Assembly: GCA_014904845.1 (NCBI GenBank)
Contig: MU119256.1
Location: 62,001 to 126,000 of the forward strand
Direction: 5' to 3'
Source: Acephala macrosclerotiorum
Lineage: Eukaryota; Ascomycota; Leotiomycetes; Helotiales; Mollisiaceae
DNA: 64,000 nucleotides
Shown: positions 21,406-33,128 of the stretch, piece after piece
Layout of the letters: every line of letters begins with the position of its first letter
Numbering within the stretch: position 1 is the first letter of the stretch
Position numbers and translations under genes: made by a program
Notes under the pieces: model-generated
Database searches by the model: none
What the model was told of the DNA's origin: nothing
Seen by the model: only the letters and a program-made list of their open reading frames with translations

Positions 21406-23304
21406 CTATCGTAATACAAGTTCCTTCATTTCCAACTTCTCTTCCCTCACCAAGTCAATACCCTCTCCATCCATCATGCCATGAACGTAGCATTCTCCAA
21501 CGAAAGTATATCTCCCATCTTCAACCTGTCGTACGACATATGGCACATCTCCTCCAGCAAAAATACAGATCGTATCGTCTTCTCTAGACATTTCAGGCGC
21601 GAGACCAATATACGCCTCGCGAGAGACAAAGAACCTCCTCGCGCCAATGGCAGTGATCAGGGCTTTGAAATGTCGTCCATTGAAAGGATCAGGTATGTGG
21701 CCGAGATCAACCAGCTCGTCCGCATCGGCAGGATTACTCAGCCGTGAGGTATATAATCCCTGTGTACTGAATCTAACGTCGGCGAAAAGAGTTTTATGGA
21801 ACGCTCGGGCTAGGCTATCGTACGAGAAGGGATACTTCACCTGAACTGGTTCCCCTGGCGGTTTTGGTGGGATATGGAAAGATGGGACCTGGAGAAGGGC
21901 TTTGCCATAGGCATCCGCGATTCCTTTCCACTAAAGGATAGTCTTCCATGTTCGGTCGGCACACTCATATACAGCTTTTGTCAGGTCGGAATCCATAGGT
22001 CTAAGTTCTTTTCCAAGGGCTTCGATCGTAGTTACTATGCAGCCTCTTAGGTGAAGCTTATGAGAGTCTTCGGAGAAAGAGAATTGAAACTGTTCATTTC
22101 CGCTCGCAGTGTAGGCATGTCCTTTATTGTTAAAATGGCTCCTTTTATAAAATGGTGTACCATGGTTGGATATCCGCCAATCTGATACCCAAGATGGTAA
22201 TTCCGGTGATGTTCGGTGCCCGTGACAGTAGCCAAGAAGGTCGAGGTTCTGGAATCTTTCGACATATGCGCGTATTAGTTGAACATATACATCTCCTACA
22301 CTCAATCTATAGTTGGGTATCATGAGTGCTTCTTCTCCAGATACGCTAAGCGCAGCGTATACTTTATCTCTCGGATCAGACGCTTGCGACCCGCGAAGAA
22401 GGCTCAAAATTTCTTTTAGACGTCGTGCATCAACATTTGGGTCCCGATATGTTTCCCAGAAGGATGTGACAAGATGGGCACGAAGTGTTGTTACTGCCGT
22501 TTTGACAATGACCTCAGCCATATGTCCTTCGAGACTCTTGTCTTCTTCAGTTGAAGCTTCTTGAAGTAGCGAGCACGTTTGCATCACCGCATCCCAGAGA
22601 ACAAAGGATACACCACACAGAACGATAGCATCGGAGGACACGATAGCCTCCTGGAATATCCAAGCCCGCTGCCTCCAGAGCCGTAGAAATACGTGGGAGA
22701 TAGCAGACCAGCATTCTAGATCGTGACCGATTCCATGCTCCACGTACCATGTCTGAACTTCCGCGGTGATTTCCAGTCCTGCCCTTTCCCGATTCTTCCG
22801 TGCACCTCGATATGCTGCGACCTCCTTCATCTTGGAAAAAGCTATATTGCTATTATTCGCCTCCTGTCCCAGCCAAATGATGGTATGGTCTCCTCTTGCG
22901 TAAATACTCCTCATTAACTGTACCTACGAACTTCTTTCGGCGACATCGTCTTGATTAATGCAGATTGCATCAATCCAAAGCACAGTCTCGTGAGGCTGAC
23001 ATTTTCGGATATGCCGCAGGGCGGATTCAAGATTCATCCTGATCTGGAATGGGGCGCCAGACACAGTTATGGTGCATGTGTGATTTATATCATCCCACTC
23101 GGACAACAGCCCTTCGTATGGAGCACCCCATGTGTATGATAAGGGGAGGTATTCGGGTGCGCTATGGAGAGAGGCATGAAACAGCTCCAAGCGGATGTCG
23201 GCATCGAAGCCTGTACAGGGGAATAGCTTCAGCAGCCGAATCTCCGATTGAGCGGGATCCAAGGGGGAGTGGTGGAAAGTAGCCATGTGATCGTTTACTG
23301 CCAC
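21406..23304 (-). pseudogene. HET-domain (heterokaryon incompatibility) gene with two nonsense codons
   Basis: One frame runs from ATG 23304 to TGA/stop at 21406, 633 codons, interrupted only by TAG at 22924-22926 and TAG at 21931-21933. HET-domain (PF06985) motifs are clear: YLPLSYTWGAP, the region HETVLWIDAICINQDDVAER just before the first stop, then MRSIYARGDHTIIWLG and RLWRQRAWIFQEAI, followed by RDPNVDARRLKEIL/DPRDKVYAALSV and PSWVSDW. The first TAG replaces the Gln expected in ERSSQVQLM, so CAG-to-TAG; the second precedes WKGIADAYGKAL. No frameshift is present, so the gene was lost by point mutation only. HET proteins trigger non-self recognition and cell death; here the first stop falls inside the HET domain, so the allele should be null unless read through. 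Confidence 0.85.
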
Positions 23305-23897
23305 GGTCTGCCAGAATTGAAAAGGTTGTAACTTTAGTTAGCCTCGCGAGATACGTCAATCATAGGCAGAGAGTGTTGCTTCCAAAACGTATAACCTTGT
23401 ACAGTTAATGTCAGTTTGTGTTGAGATTTTCGTGATGTACCTTTTACTAGGGATTCTCGCCACGCAAGCATGTCGGTTATTAGGAAGAGCTGCGTGAATA
23501 AGGTGTACAGTCGCTTTCAAAATAGGCTTCGCCCCTCTCACTTAAAAATATTCTGATCACAGACCACATTAGCCACTTTTGGCGCTATTGCCTTGCGTGT
23601 TTGTAATCCCATGTCACAGCACGGGGAAACTAAAGGGCTCACATAGTCCGGGCTTCGCCAAGGACTAGTCACGTGAGATTGCTTGTTGTATTGCTGTTGC
23701 AGTATCCAGCGATGCTAGAGTATTCCAGATCTACCGACTTAGCATATTTAAAAGGCAGATTAAAAAATATTAGTATGTTTCACAATATATAGGAAATCAG
23801 CTCCCTTAAGCCACTCTCTGTCAAAGCAAGAAATATAAAAAATACAAATTACTCTATATCGAAATGCTCGTTCTTAAAGGCGCTAGTGCACTAGCGT
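23305..23897. other. Intergenic; AT-rich tail region
   Basis: Between the HET start and the NLR stop. AT-rich around 23730-23880. No gene, RNA or clear repeat is supported. Confidence 0.4.
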
Positions 23898-26822
23898 CTA
23901 TTCGTCGACATCAAGCGGTACGCCATTAATCTCTTTCTCGAACAATAGCACAACGATGTCGAGATGTCCTTTCTCATAAGCCCCTTGCCATGCCATCCGT
24001 CCATATTTATCAGCCGCCTCAACGTCAGCCCCATTTTTAAGCAATAATTTGACGACGTCGATGTGCCCATTCTCAGAAGCCCAATGTAGTGGCGTTTCTC
24101 CATATTTATCAACCGCCGCGGAATTAGCCCCTTTCTCAAGTAATCGCTCGACGACGTCGACATGCCCGTTCCTAGATTCCAAGAATAGTGGCGTCCATCC
24201 GCGTCCATCAGCCGCTTCGACATCAGCCCCCTTTTCGAGCAATAATTTGACGAGGTCGACGCGCCCGTTCCTAGAGGCCAAGTATAGTGGCGTCTGTCCG
24301 TATTCATCAGCCGCTTCGATATTAGCCCCCCTTTTGAGTAATAGTTTGACGATATCGACGTGCCCATTCCTAGAGGCCTGGTATAATGGTGTCTCTCCGT
24401 ATTTATCAGCCGCTTCAACATTAGCCCCTTTTCCGAGTAAAAGCTTAACAACTTTGACGTGCCCGTTCTTGGAGGCTGAAAATAATGGTGTCTCTCCGTA
24501 TTTATCAGCTGCTTCGATATTAGCCTCTTCTTTGAGCAATCGCTCAACAACGTTGACGTGCCCCTTTCTAGAGGCCCAATGCAGTGGCGTCCGTCTATAT
24601 CCATCAGCCGCCGCTGCATCAGCCCCTTTCTCGAGCAACCGCTCAATGACAAGCACGATTCCGAAGTACGCTGCCAAATGCAGCCCTGTCATCTTCTTTG
24701 GGAAATTTTGGCTATATCCCTCCCATCCATCCCTGGCTAATAGTACTTGGCTAGATGCCTCTACTTGAGCTTTTCTCTCGAGAAAGTAAAAAACCTCTGG
24801 GATTAATACAAAGGCCTTGCGAGCATGATGTCCCCAATTATGTGAGGCGTAGTTGTAAAAGCAGTTCGACTTTGACCGTTCTTCAAACTCCTCGTCGTTT
24901 TGGCAAAATCCACTTCCAAACACATCGAATGAAAGATAAGTAATGCAGATTTCCGTTATATTTGTCTCGGCGTCTGGGAACCAACGTTTTTGCGTTTGCT
25001 GAAGATATTCCTGAGTGGTGTAGTGGGCTAATCGAACGATGCTGCTTTCTTTATCGACTGTAACTAGTCCAGCGCATACAGAGACTATGTCTTCAATCCA
25101 TGGAACGTTATCCTCGTCGAGATTAGATTCGCCAACTTCAACTCCAAGCGCATGTAGAAGTTCCGCCGTAGTAAGTGGCCTCTTGGCGCAGGTGATCCAT
25201 GATAATACTTTCTTGGCTAGAAGTTGAAGGCCTGCCTGCTGCCCATTAATTCTCTCCATAGCTTGCTCATATACCGAGGATAGTAGTTCGAGCTTGTCCT
25301 CGCTAGACCCTTGAAGTTGCTTCTGAAATTGCTTTAACACAGCCTTTATAGCCTTTGGTGTTGTTTTGTCCTTAAGCGAGAGAAGGTAGAAATATGCTAG
25401 GAGAAACCTTAGGCTACATTAGCAAAAGAACCTCCTTTTTAGAGTTAGTAAGATACCTACATTCCTTTCACAGCCTTTACAATTTCCGTAGTGATTTCCT
25501 CTTGCAACTTTGGGTTACTCGAGACAAATGTTAAGAGCTGCGACATGTTACCATTCAAATATCTCTTTACGTCTTCGTCGCTAGCAAGGATTTGAAGCGA
25601 AAGACATCCTTTGAATTCTTTCTCTATGTCTAAGATTGGTCGAGAAGTTGCAAAAAGCTTTGCTTTTGTTTTAGCTTGAAGGTTAAATATATTAGAGAGG
25701 AATTGCAAGCGGCAGCGATTCGATAATTGACATTCATCTATCGCATCGATAACAAGAAAGACACGAGAATAGAGTTCAGTCACCGCCTGGAGAGATTTTG
25801 AAATTTCGTCGAGGGATGGCTGTGTTCGCTTAGTCTTGTGTCGATTATAAAGATCTTTCACGCTGCCTGGCAGAGATGGCTGGCTCTCAGCTAGTTGTTT
25901 TAGCAGGCTTGCTAGCAAGTTGTCGATCTTCTGCTCGTCTTGGCGCCGGAAGTCACAATAGATATATGCAATTCCAGTCGTTGGATCGTTGGAAAAACGC
26001 GTGGTAAGCTCGTCGACCACAATTGATGTGAGAATCGTCTTTCCTGCACCAGGAATTCCTGGACAGAACAGTGTCAATTTGTCGGTCCCCACCCATGCCT
26101 GGAACTCCGCTGAATCTAGAAGCCATTGGCCAGTCCCAACCTGTCGTCGAATAACAACATCATGATGCTGAGCGAAGTAGTCAAAGGGAGTGAGCCAGTC
26201 AAGAATGGCGTCATGCTCTTGTTGTCGCTCTCGAGTCTCTTGTCGCCGTTCTTGTGTCTCTTGGCGGTCGTGCAACCTTTCCACGCCATCTCTAACCGTG
26301 AACACGGCTTGGCTGGGCAAATTTAGCTAAATAGAATCATTTAAAGAAAGGACATAGTTCTACCTGCTTACTCGTCCCAAGAACATATTCAATAATAGAA
26401 TATTCGACGAAATCCGGCTTCGCAGCTCAGTAATATCCTTCTGATCCCATTTAAATCTTTTCCATATTTTTCGAGGCTTTCCATCGAAGCTTCTTGCAAT
26501 AGGATCTAGTTCCTTGAACTTATTTGATATTTTATCAAGTTCTTCGAGTACACTCTGGCAATGCTTAACGATCTCGCCTAGTTCCATCTGCTGCTGGCTC
26601 GTAAGGTCACGTGCGGGTAAGATGTCGTCGATGTCTTGAAGCACAATCGAAAGACTCTTAATCCTATTAAACCAATAAGTGCTCGTCTATCAATTGTTGT
26701 GTAAAATCTAACTCATCAGATATTGCCTTGAATTGGCTCGGAGCAACGACGAACTCCTTCCGGATGTCGTTTGCAAGCTGGAGGACAGCGATAAAGTCAC
26801 CCACGCTAAAACCAAAGCTCAT
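23898..26822 (-). CDS. NACHT-ankyrin NLR-like protein
   Basis: Four exons (26713-26822, 26364-26663, 25461-26312, 23898-25407) with 49-, 51- and 53-bp introns give a clean 923-residue frame. Order of parts: N-terminal helical domain typical of fungal NLRs ([18 protein letters not shown], then [12 protein letters not shown]), linker ([19 protein letters not shown]), NACHT NTPase with Walker [14 protein letters not shown] and Walker [13 protein letters not shown], sensor region LFATSRP, a winged-helix region ([17 protein letters not shown]), and eight 33-residue ankyrin repeats beginning at [14 protein letters not shown] and running through units such as [20 protein letters not shown]. The repeats are nearly identical to each other, a state kept by unequal exchange in fungal incompatibility genes. 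It is intact and next to the dead HET gene, so this pair forms a self/non-self recognition island. Start codon chosen because [10 protein letters not shown] is the usual N-terminus. Confidence 0.92.
24000..24690 (-). repeat. Tandem 99-bp ankyrin-coding repeats
   Basis: About seven to eight tandem units of 99 bp inside the NLR gene, each coding one ankyrin repeat (consensus GxTPLxxASxNGHVxVVxLL). Between-unit DNA similarity is high enough that copy number may vary between strains. Confidence 0.8.
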
Positions 26823-27637
26823 CGTGACGTTGAGAAATTCTGTTATTGTTCGCGAGAAAGTAAGCTGAGAGAAATCCGTTCAGGGAAAAGAGAGAATAAC
26901 AGAAGACTGCCCTGCTGGCCTCGGGACGTTGTCTTCACTCAGCCCCAAGGTTGAATTCTGCGCTAGGCGGACTTAGGAAGGTGTGAAAATGGTGTAGTCA
27001 CGTGTAACAGTCCCCGAGTGTTAGAGTCGTGTGATCTAACCCAATTTTGCTGCAAACGCGGGTATCTTTTGATCTTGCAAAGCGTTTAGCGTTAAATCTA
27101 GTCCATTCTGTACATGTAGCACTAATTTCAATCGAATTTCAAGAGGGTCCAATTTTTTGATAGGTAGCACGTGGCAATATAATCTGAAACTACGCAGCCT
27201 CAGCTGTTCGGCAGTAGGGCGTTCAATAAGGCATTTGCGCATGTGGTACTACTATACTTTAGTGTTCACGTGGTGTCGGTGTCTGCATTAAAAATGGATG
27301 AGGTGGTCTGTGCTCACGAATTTTTCTTGATGGAAGGGGACGAAGCCGATTTTGCAAGTGGTCGCTCGCTGATAGTCAAGGCCACGCGTGGCGCAGTTTA
27401 GCCTCGCGTCAGCCACAAGTTCTGAATAGCCGCAAGCTTACTAAATGATGACATGAGTGAACTACATCGTGCGGGGTTGTTTTAATTTTACTCTGGCCAC
27501 ATATCCATCTGCTCATTGTACACCCTAGTAGTGTAAGGTAGGATTTCTTTCAGGACGAGGGAGTCATTAATATTATTGTCATTATCATTGAATCCATTCT
27601 CTCGAGCTCTCTTCGCCTTCTCCTCTGGAGTGCTAAG
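26823..27637. other. Intergenic; right margin of the HET/NLR island
   Basis: Holds the NLR promoter. No gene recognised; minus-strand ORF 27036-27242 has no family likeness. The island boundary should lie near 27600, where the CFEM/rhodopsin 5' fragment stops making sense. Confidence 0.4.
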
Positions 27638-27638
27638 C

Positions 27639-28175
27639 TATTCTAGTAACAGGGAGTCATCCCACCAAACTCTCCGAGCAACCCATGTCCTTGATATCAA
27701 CCTCAGCGCTACTATGGGGAACGCGAACGCAGCGATGAGGATTTCTACTCGCAGTATCTCAGCCTTTCGAGAGTTGTGAGGGACACCAATGCAGATCTCG
27801 TTTTCAAGGATTTCCGACGCAACTACGCATAATATCAGTCGACTAATCTGCGAGAGCGTATTGGGCAATGATCATTACCGATTTGATCTGCCTGGCTGCA
27901 GGCGGCGAGGATACGGGGAGTGGGCTCAGATTGTAAGGTGTTGTTGGTGCAAGGGCAGCTGCGAATAGAGGCAACATCAGTCACTGGGCAACTCGCACGC
28001 TCGAGTGCTGCAAGAGTACAATTGAGCTGAAGATAGAGTCAGATGAGTCTGCAGAAGATGGGTTGGAGTCACTCACAGAGCAGGCTGAGGCTTGTGCTTG
28101 TGCTACAGTAAATTTTGGTTAGAGCAGGAACAACCCCAGCAGGGCTACAACGAGGTGCGAACATGGGGGCGCCAT
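27639..28175 (-). pseudogene. 5' part of a CFEM-domain rhodopsin-like (GPCR-like) gene
   Basis: From ATG 28175 the minus strand encodes a signal peptide (MAPPCSHLVVALLGLFLL) broken by TAA at 28119-28121, where CAA would be expected, then VAQAQASACS, a GT-AG intron, and a CFEM-type cysteine-rich segment (LNCTLAALERASCPVTDVAS, CPCTNNTLQ, ILAACSQAD). After a second intron-like gap comes ENEICIGVP and the first helix of the rhodopsin-like domain (ILIAAFAFPIVALRLIS, TWVARRVWWDDSLLL), which stops at the beginning of TM2. Everything from TM2 on is missing here. The complementary TM3-TM7 segment is at 20213-20920 on the same strand. Either half alone is non-functional. Confidence 0.72.
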
Positions 28176-29789
28176 TTGATTAAGATGAAGGAGCAAGATA
28201 CTAGCTCAGAGTATAGAAATGGGATTTACCTCAAGTATGGCTTGCGTCATGTTAGCGGATAGTATAGATCACGAAGTGACGAGAAAACAGCAATCATCTC
28301 CGCAAGAATAAGAAAGTACAATTAAAGTGGAAATCGAGATAGAGGTACTTATCGACCTCTCATGAGTGCAATCGGTGACAGCTTAGTGTCAAGGAGGCTC
28401 CACTTCACACATTGGGACCAGTCATGTATGAGTCTAAGCTCGACGCAAACCAGACCAAGCCCCACGAACCACCTCGACAATCCGACCAAACAGCAAATCA
28501 TCAGTTATTTCTTGTGAACGGACTTCTCATCTTTGTATCCAGGTATTTGATGAAGATCAGCCCAAGCGGCATTTGGGGCGCATGGCTCGAAGCCGTTCCG
28601 AAAGCTGAAGCATACTCTCTACAGGCCATAATAAATGTTAATAAGCACAGGCCAGTATTTAACTAGATATAGCAAAATACCGTGAATCGTGGAGAGATGA
28701 TTGGTCTCACCACCCCTTGGCAACACGGCCACAATCACCTCACGATTAACATTTAAAACAACCTGTAGGTAGTAGTCGCAGTCCGAGCGTTGATAAGTGC
28801 CTTGTCATGAATACCAATCGAGCGGGAAAAGTAAATCGTGCAGATCTGACAGCAAAGCTAACGTCAGACCATGCAGATCGCCCACCATACAGCGGTTCGG
28901 GGAGGGTTCTAGCCAGGAACTGACCATCTTGTGAACAGGTTCCCCCTGTGCAGTTTTGTAAGTGTAGATTGCGCACTTGGCGGGAGTGAGATTCAATTTC
29001 AATTCTTGTCTTAATCGGATCGACGTCGATGTTGTTTTTGCTTACGGGCCTTACCTTCAACAAGCTCACTCGTCCATGCCTGGGAGCGGATCTGGTCCGC
29101 CTCAAACTCACGATGTTCGTTTTGTTAGACTACTGAGAGATGAAAAACGTGTAATGCCTTGAGCAACGGATATCGGGAATATTTAAAATGATAGAACGAG
29201 TAATTGTGGTACGGAATCTCCAGTTCCGGCGATGAGAAACTATTTTGATGTGAGGGGTAGACTATGGTGTAGTCTCGGTCACAAGGGTTCACTAAACCAC
29301 TACTTGAGCGCGCGATAAGGAGGAGAGTCCGAACGATTGATGACGGTCTCTTTAGGCTAAGCCACGACTGCCGTTTAATTATTCTTTCTTTTTTCCGTTG
29401 TGGAAGTTCCACTTTGCTTTTTGACGTTGGACGGACCCCGCGTCCATCCCCCCGGAGCGGGGTCTGTTTTGCTTCTTCGAACCATATCATTTATGAGTGG
29501 GGAAAGCAAAAAAATCGTATTGACAATTTGCATATTTACGATGAGTAGTTCGGAACTCCCATTACGGTGAAGTTTGCGAATGTACATGAAAGTTTAGGTT
29601 GAACTCGAAAAGAAACCGGTACTACCCCCTTTCTAAGCGAGCACTGCCACGAACCTCACCCCCCCAACACACGCAAATCTTCGCAGTCTTTTTGAAAGGA
29701 GGAGCCGAATGCAACGGAGGTCAGAGAATCACACGCAATACGCTAGATTTCTCCGAAGTCTTTTGACTTGATGGCTTCTGAACTTACCT
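28176..29789. other. Long intergenic stretch; no gene recognised
   Basis: 1.6 kb upstream of the CFEM fragment. Minus-strand ORFs at 28746-29111 and 29125-29490 overlap in several frames and have no family likeness. A GC-rich stretch near 29425-29465 stands out from AT-rich surroundings but could not be tied to a known element. Confidence 0.4.
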
Positions 29790-30419
29790 TAAATACCTGA
29801 AGAGGTACTCTGTCGAGCAGATCAACTACATTTCCACGCAGTTCCTGGAATCACGATTGTGGCGAACCTGCTGTTCAGTTGGTATGCCGATTGGTTCAAG
29901 GATGAGAAAGGCAGGATTCATGTTAGAATACTGCTCTGCTTCACTGGTCTGATATCTGGTGCTATTTTGCTCAATCCTCCGAGAGTGAATACGAAATTGT
30001 TTGCATTGTTTTTGAATAACGTGCAGCTTGGGTTCAGAAGTGTGCTATTTGCTTGGGCGAATGATATTTGTCGGAAGGGTGATGCGAAGAGAGCTATTGT
30101 TCTTAAGTTCATGAATGCTATGAGCAAGTGAAGATCCTCGATCCAGACTTGAAGAGTACTGACTTCTTTAGCAATCGCGTTCTAAATCTTCTGGAATTTG
30201 ATGTTCTATAACACCACACAAGCACTTATGTGGAGAGAGGGAAGTATTTTAATGATTGCTAATTCTCTCGCCATGCTTCTGAGTGTTGGTAGTGTTGCAT
30301 GGTTCGCCCACAGAGATCAAAAGCGGGCAGCGCTGATTGAAGCTCCTAGCTCTGGTGCAGCAAGCGATGTGGTAAAGGTGAACGACGAGGAAGGAATTCC
30401 AAAGACATTCGATGTGTGA
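29790..30419 (+). pseudogene. MFS allantoate/pantothenate-permease-type relic (C-terminal half)
   Basis: Plus-strand fragments match the second half of a DAL5/FEN2-type anion:cation symporter: YSVEQINY, then after a one-base slip AVPGITIVANLLFSWYADWF, FRSVLFAWANDICRKGDAKR, an intron-like gap, and NLMFYNTTQALMWREGS followed by the last helix and a charged tail ending at TGA 30417-30419. The FAWANDICRKxDAKRA loop is diagnostic for this subfamily. Lesions: frame slip before AVPGITI, another before NLMFYNTT, and no N-terminal half. Together with the left-edge fragment and 34956-38739 it is the third transporter of this family in the window. Confidence 0.75.
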
Positions 30420-30725
30420 GTTAATGAACGCTGTTGCAAAGGGGAGGAGATAATAGGGCTTATGAATTTGGAAAGTGGTCCCAAGCAAGAAATCTATAGG
30501 CTCCAATCGCTAAATAATTAGCGCTGAGCGCATCGATACAGGGCCTTGGGTCCTAAATATCCATGCTGCCAACAAAATGTGAACCTGAATCCCCCAGTCC
30601 TGAATGTAGCTCCCATCGACCGTGGCAGCACTCGATGGGAAAGTTCCAATCTTCCCTAGAGCTTATGATGTGCTGTCTCGCACTGCTGCCATGCAGAATC
30701 CCAAGTTTCTTCCCCCATTGGCCGC
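30420..30725. other. Intergenic; no gene seen
   Basis: Convergent 3' region between the MFS relic and the carboxypeptidase-like gene. Confidence 0.4.
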
Positions 30726-32930
30726 TCATAACGACTTAGCGACTTCATCGATTGTGTCCGCAATTCTTGCTACCCACTTCCGAGCTCCCTCCTGATCTCC
30801 ATCATCAAGTGCTTCGAGTATTCCTGGGAACACTACGCCTCCATAACCCAGCCATAAACCAGGCGCAAAAACCTACTCATATTAGCCAAGTTGACCTCAC
30901 GTAGCGTAGCAGAAACTCACAATATGCTTGAACCACTCTCGCCCCGGAAGTCCTCCTTTCTTGGCGAGAAACCCAGGTTCGATGCTTCTGAGCTTCTTGT
31001 TGACTTTTGCGATTAATCATTTTGGACTCGATATCAATGTCTGACTTCCCCGCGCTAGACCGGAGCTCTTCTCGTCGAGCTTCTGTGCAGCAGACTTGAA
31101 TCTCGCAATGCTTTCTTCGAGTGGTCTGGTATCCAACTTGTCTTTCTGCCGAATTCCGAGCTCTGAAGCGTATTTCTCCAAGGTAACGGCATATTCTGTT
31201 GCCTCGAATGGTAAAATCTTGATATTGGCGAGTCGCACTGCTAAAACACCCCAAGCTTGTGTCAAAGCGTGATGCTTTTTGTAGCCCGAATCGCCGAATT
31301 TGTCCATCCAATAGTAACTGTCGTAGTTTGAATGATAGTGGAAGACAGAATTACTCTTTCCACTGAAGCGAAAGTCAAGACTTGGAATACCGAGATGGTC
31401 GAAGAACGCGGTATAGTCGCTGCCGGTGCCTATGAGCTCGAGATGAGGAAATTCTGCACCCAGGTGGGATTGTTGGTAATCGGCGAGCCAGTCATCGTAT
31501 GCTGTTCCTGGGTTGCCCATTGGAGATGGAATGAGACTTGCGACCGAGCGGAGAACTGATCCTAACAGTGGGCTTCCAGTGCCACCAAAGATGTCGCCAC
31601 CGTTTGTTGCGCCATCTACATTGAGGTCTGATTGTCTGTTAGCAGATATTGAGCAAATGTATGTTCTGGATACCGACAAGCGACGCAATGTTTGGAGAGC
31701 ATTTCAGCGTTCTCTTCGACCCATTCCGTCGATCCAAGAAGTCCGTATTCCTCGTCGTCCCAAGAAGCTAAGATTCTACGCACACTATCAGCACATAGTC
31801 TCATATAGAGCTGAAAATTGCTTACAGTGTTCTCTCGTTCTTCCATCCCATTTCGATGAGTCTTCCGAGTCCTCTGACCAGTTCATTCATTGCTGCACTT
31901 CCACTGACTGGATCGACTGCCCCGCACGACCAAGAGTCATGATGGTTGCCCATCACAATCACCTCATCTGATGTTCCTTTGATTGTTCCAATCACATTAT
32001 AAATTGGCGTATACTCGTACTTTCCCTCGTTTGCAAGTGTAACCTTCACCTTGCTGGGGCCTGTGAAATAGCCTACACCTTCCAACTCGCCCTTCCAGTC
32101 GCCTCCACTACCGCCAATTTCTTCCGGACTGAGCCCATGACCATCAAGCACCTTCAAAAATGGAAGAGCATCAGCGTAAGAAATTGGTAGCGAGGGTATG
32201 TAAGGAATAGCCCCTATTGGATTCTGCCTCTTCGTGTCTTTTCCTGGAAGACTGGGATATCCAGGGGTCGTGGGATCACCCACAGCAATAGAGAAATAAT
32301 CAACACTGCCTCTTTGAATGGCGTGAGGATGTCTAGCTGGTCCATGAGGATACGGTAAATACCCATTTTTCTCGGTGAATTCTCCATCCTCTTGCGGATC
32401 GCTGTAAATGATGACTCCGGCGGCGCCGTACTTCTCAGCTGCTCGGACTTTCAGACCTCGAAAGATCTTGCTGTATTTACAGATCACGATCTTGTCTTTT
32501 ACCGAAATTCCTTTGGCAGCAAGAAGATCAAAATCCTGAATGGTGCCGAAATTGGCATAAACAAGCTCTGCGCACACCTTCCCATTTGCGCTGAAGCCGT
32601 GGAAAGGTCGGTATCCATTGGATGGTGACGAGGTAGGTCTTCAGGAATCGCAGGCTCCTCTAACCCGGCCTCGAATGCAACTTTGCTATCTTCTGAATGA
32701 AGAAACAATGATGACGATATTGGTGTATTTTGAAGGACATCGTAGCGTACTAATTTCGTTGAAATGCCATAGCTGATCCAGAGATCTCGAATGCGCTCAG
32801 CGTGCGCAAGATCACCTGAAAGGTGGGGTTCGGCGCTGTAGAGCTTCGACCAGTGGCGGATGCGGTCTGCTTCGGGGAACTTGAGCATGAATGTTTCTGC
32901 ATCTTGCAGAGTCTCGAGTGGGATGCGCAT
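30726..32930 (-). pseudogene. Glutamate carboxypeptidase II-like (M28 peptidase, NAALADase type), broken
   Basis: The minus strand from ATG 32930 follows the M28B family: protease-associated domain (CAELVYANFGTIQDFDLL, KIVICKYSKIFRGLKVRAA, AAGVIIYSDPQEDG), the metal-binding catalytic segment GNHHDSWSCGAVDPVSGSA and [15 protein letters not shown], the later ligand region FHYHSNYDSYYWMDKFG, and the dimerisation domain ending APGLWLGYGGVVFPGIL at TGA 30726. Four introns of about 42-50 bp can be read. Two lesions remove function: a one-base loss at about 32635 between EPAIPED and SSPSNGY, and an in-frame TGA at 31017-31019 (SSPK*LIAKVNK, where CGA is likely). All zinc ligands are still present, so decay is recent, or one lesion may be a sequence error. 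An M20 hydrolase and a DAL5-type transporter follow upstream. Confidence 0.85.
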
Positions 32931-33128
32931 TTTGATGGTTTGCGTTGTACTGGCTGATGAATGTTTTGAGGACGAGGAGATAAGGTTGAAAGTGGGATTA
33001 AATGGTGCCCGGTTAGCGTTAAGCCTACGCTGTGAGACGTTGACAAAATAGCGGTACCATTCGTTAAATTTTAGGGGGGCTAAGCCTGAGCGAGCCACTA
33101 CCAGCATATGCTTTGAATAATGTTTATA

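Noticed and set aside
24000..24690. Regular 99-bp repeats as a possible satellite or CRISPR-like array
   Set aside because: They are in frame, code ankyrin repeats and belong to a eukaryotic NLR gene.
24049..24768. 239-codon plus-strand ORF with regular repeats
   Set aside because: Its periodicity is the mirror of the ankyrin repeats on the minus strand.
28746..29490. Two 121-codon minus-strand ORFs
   Set aside because: Overlap in several frames, no recognisable domain, no splice continuity; left as intergenic.
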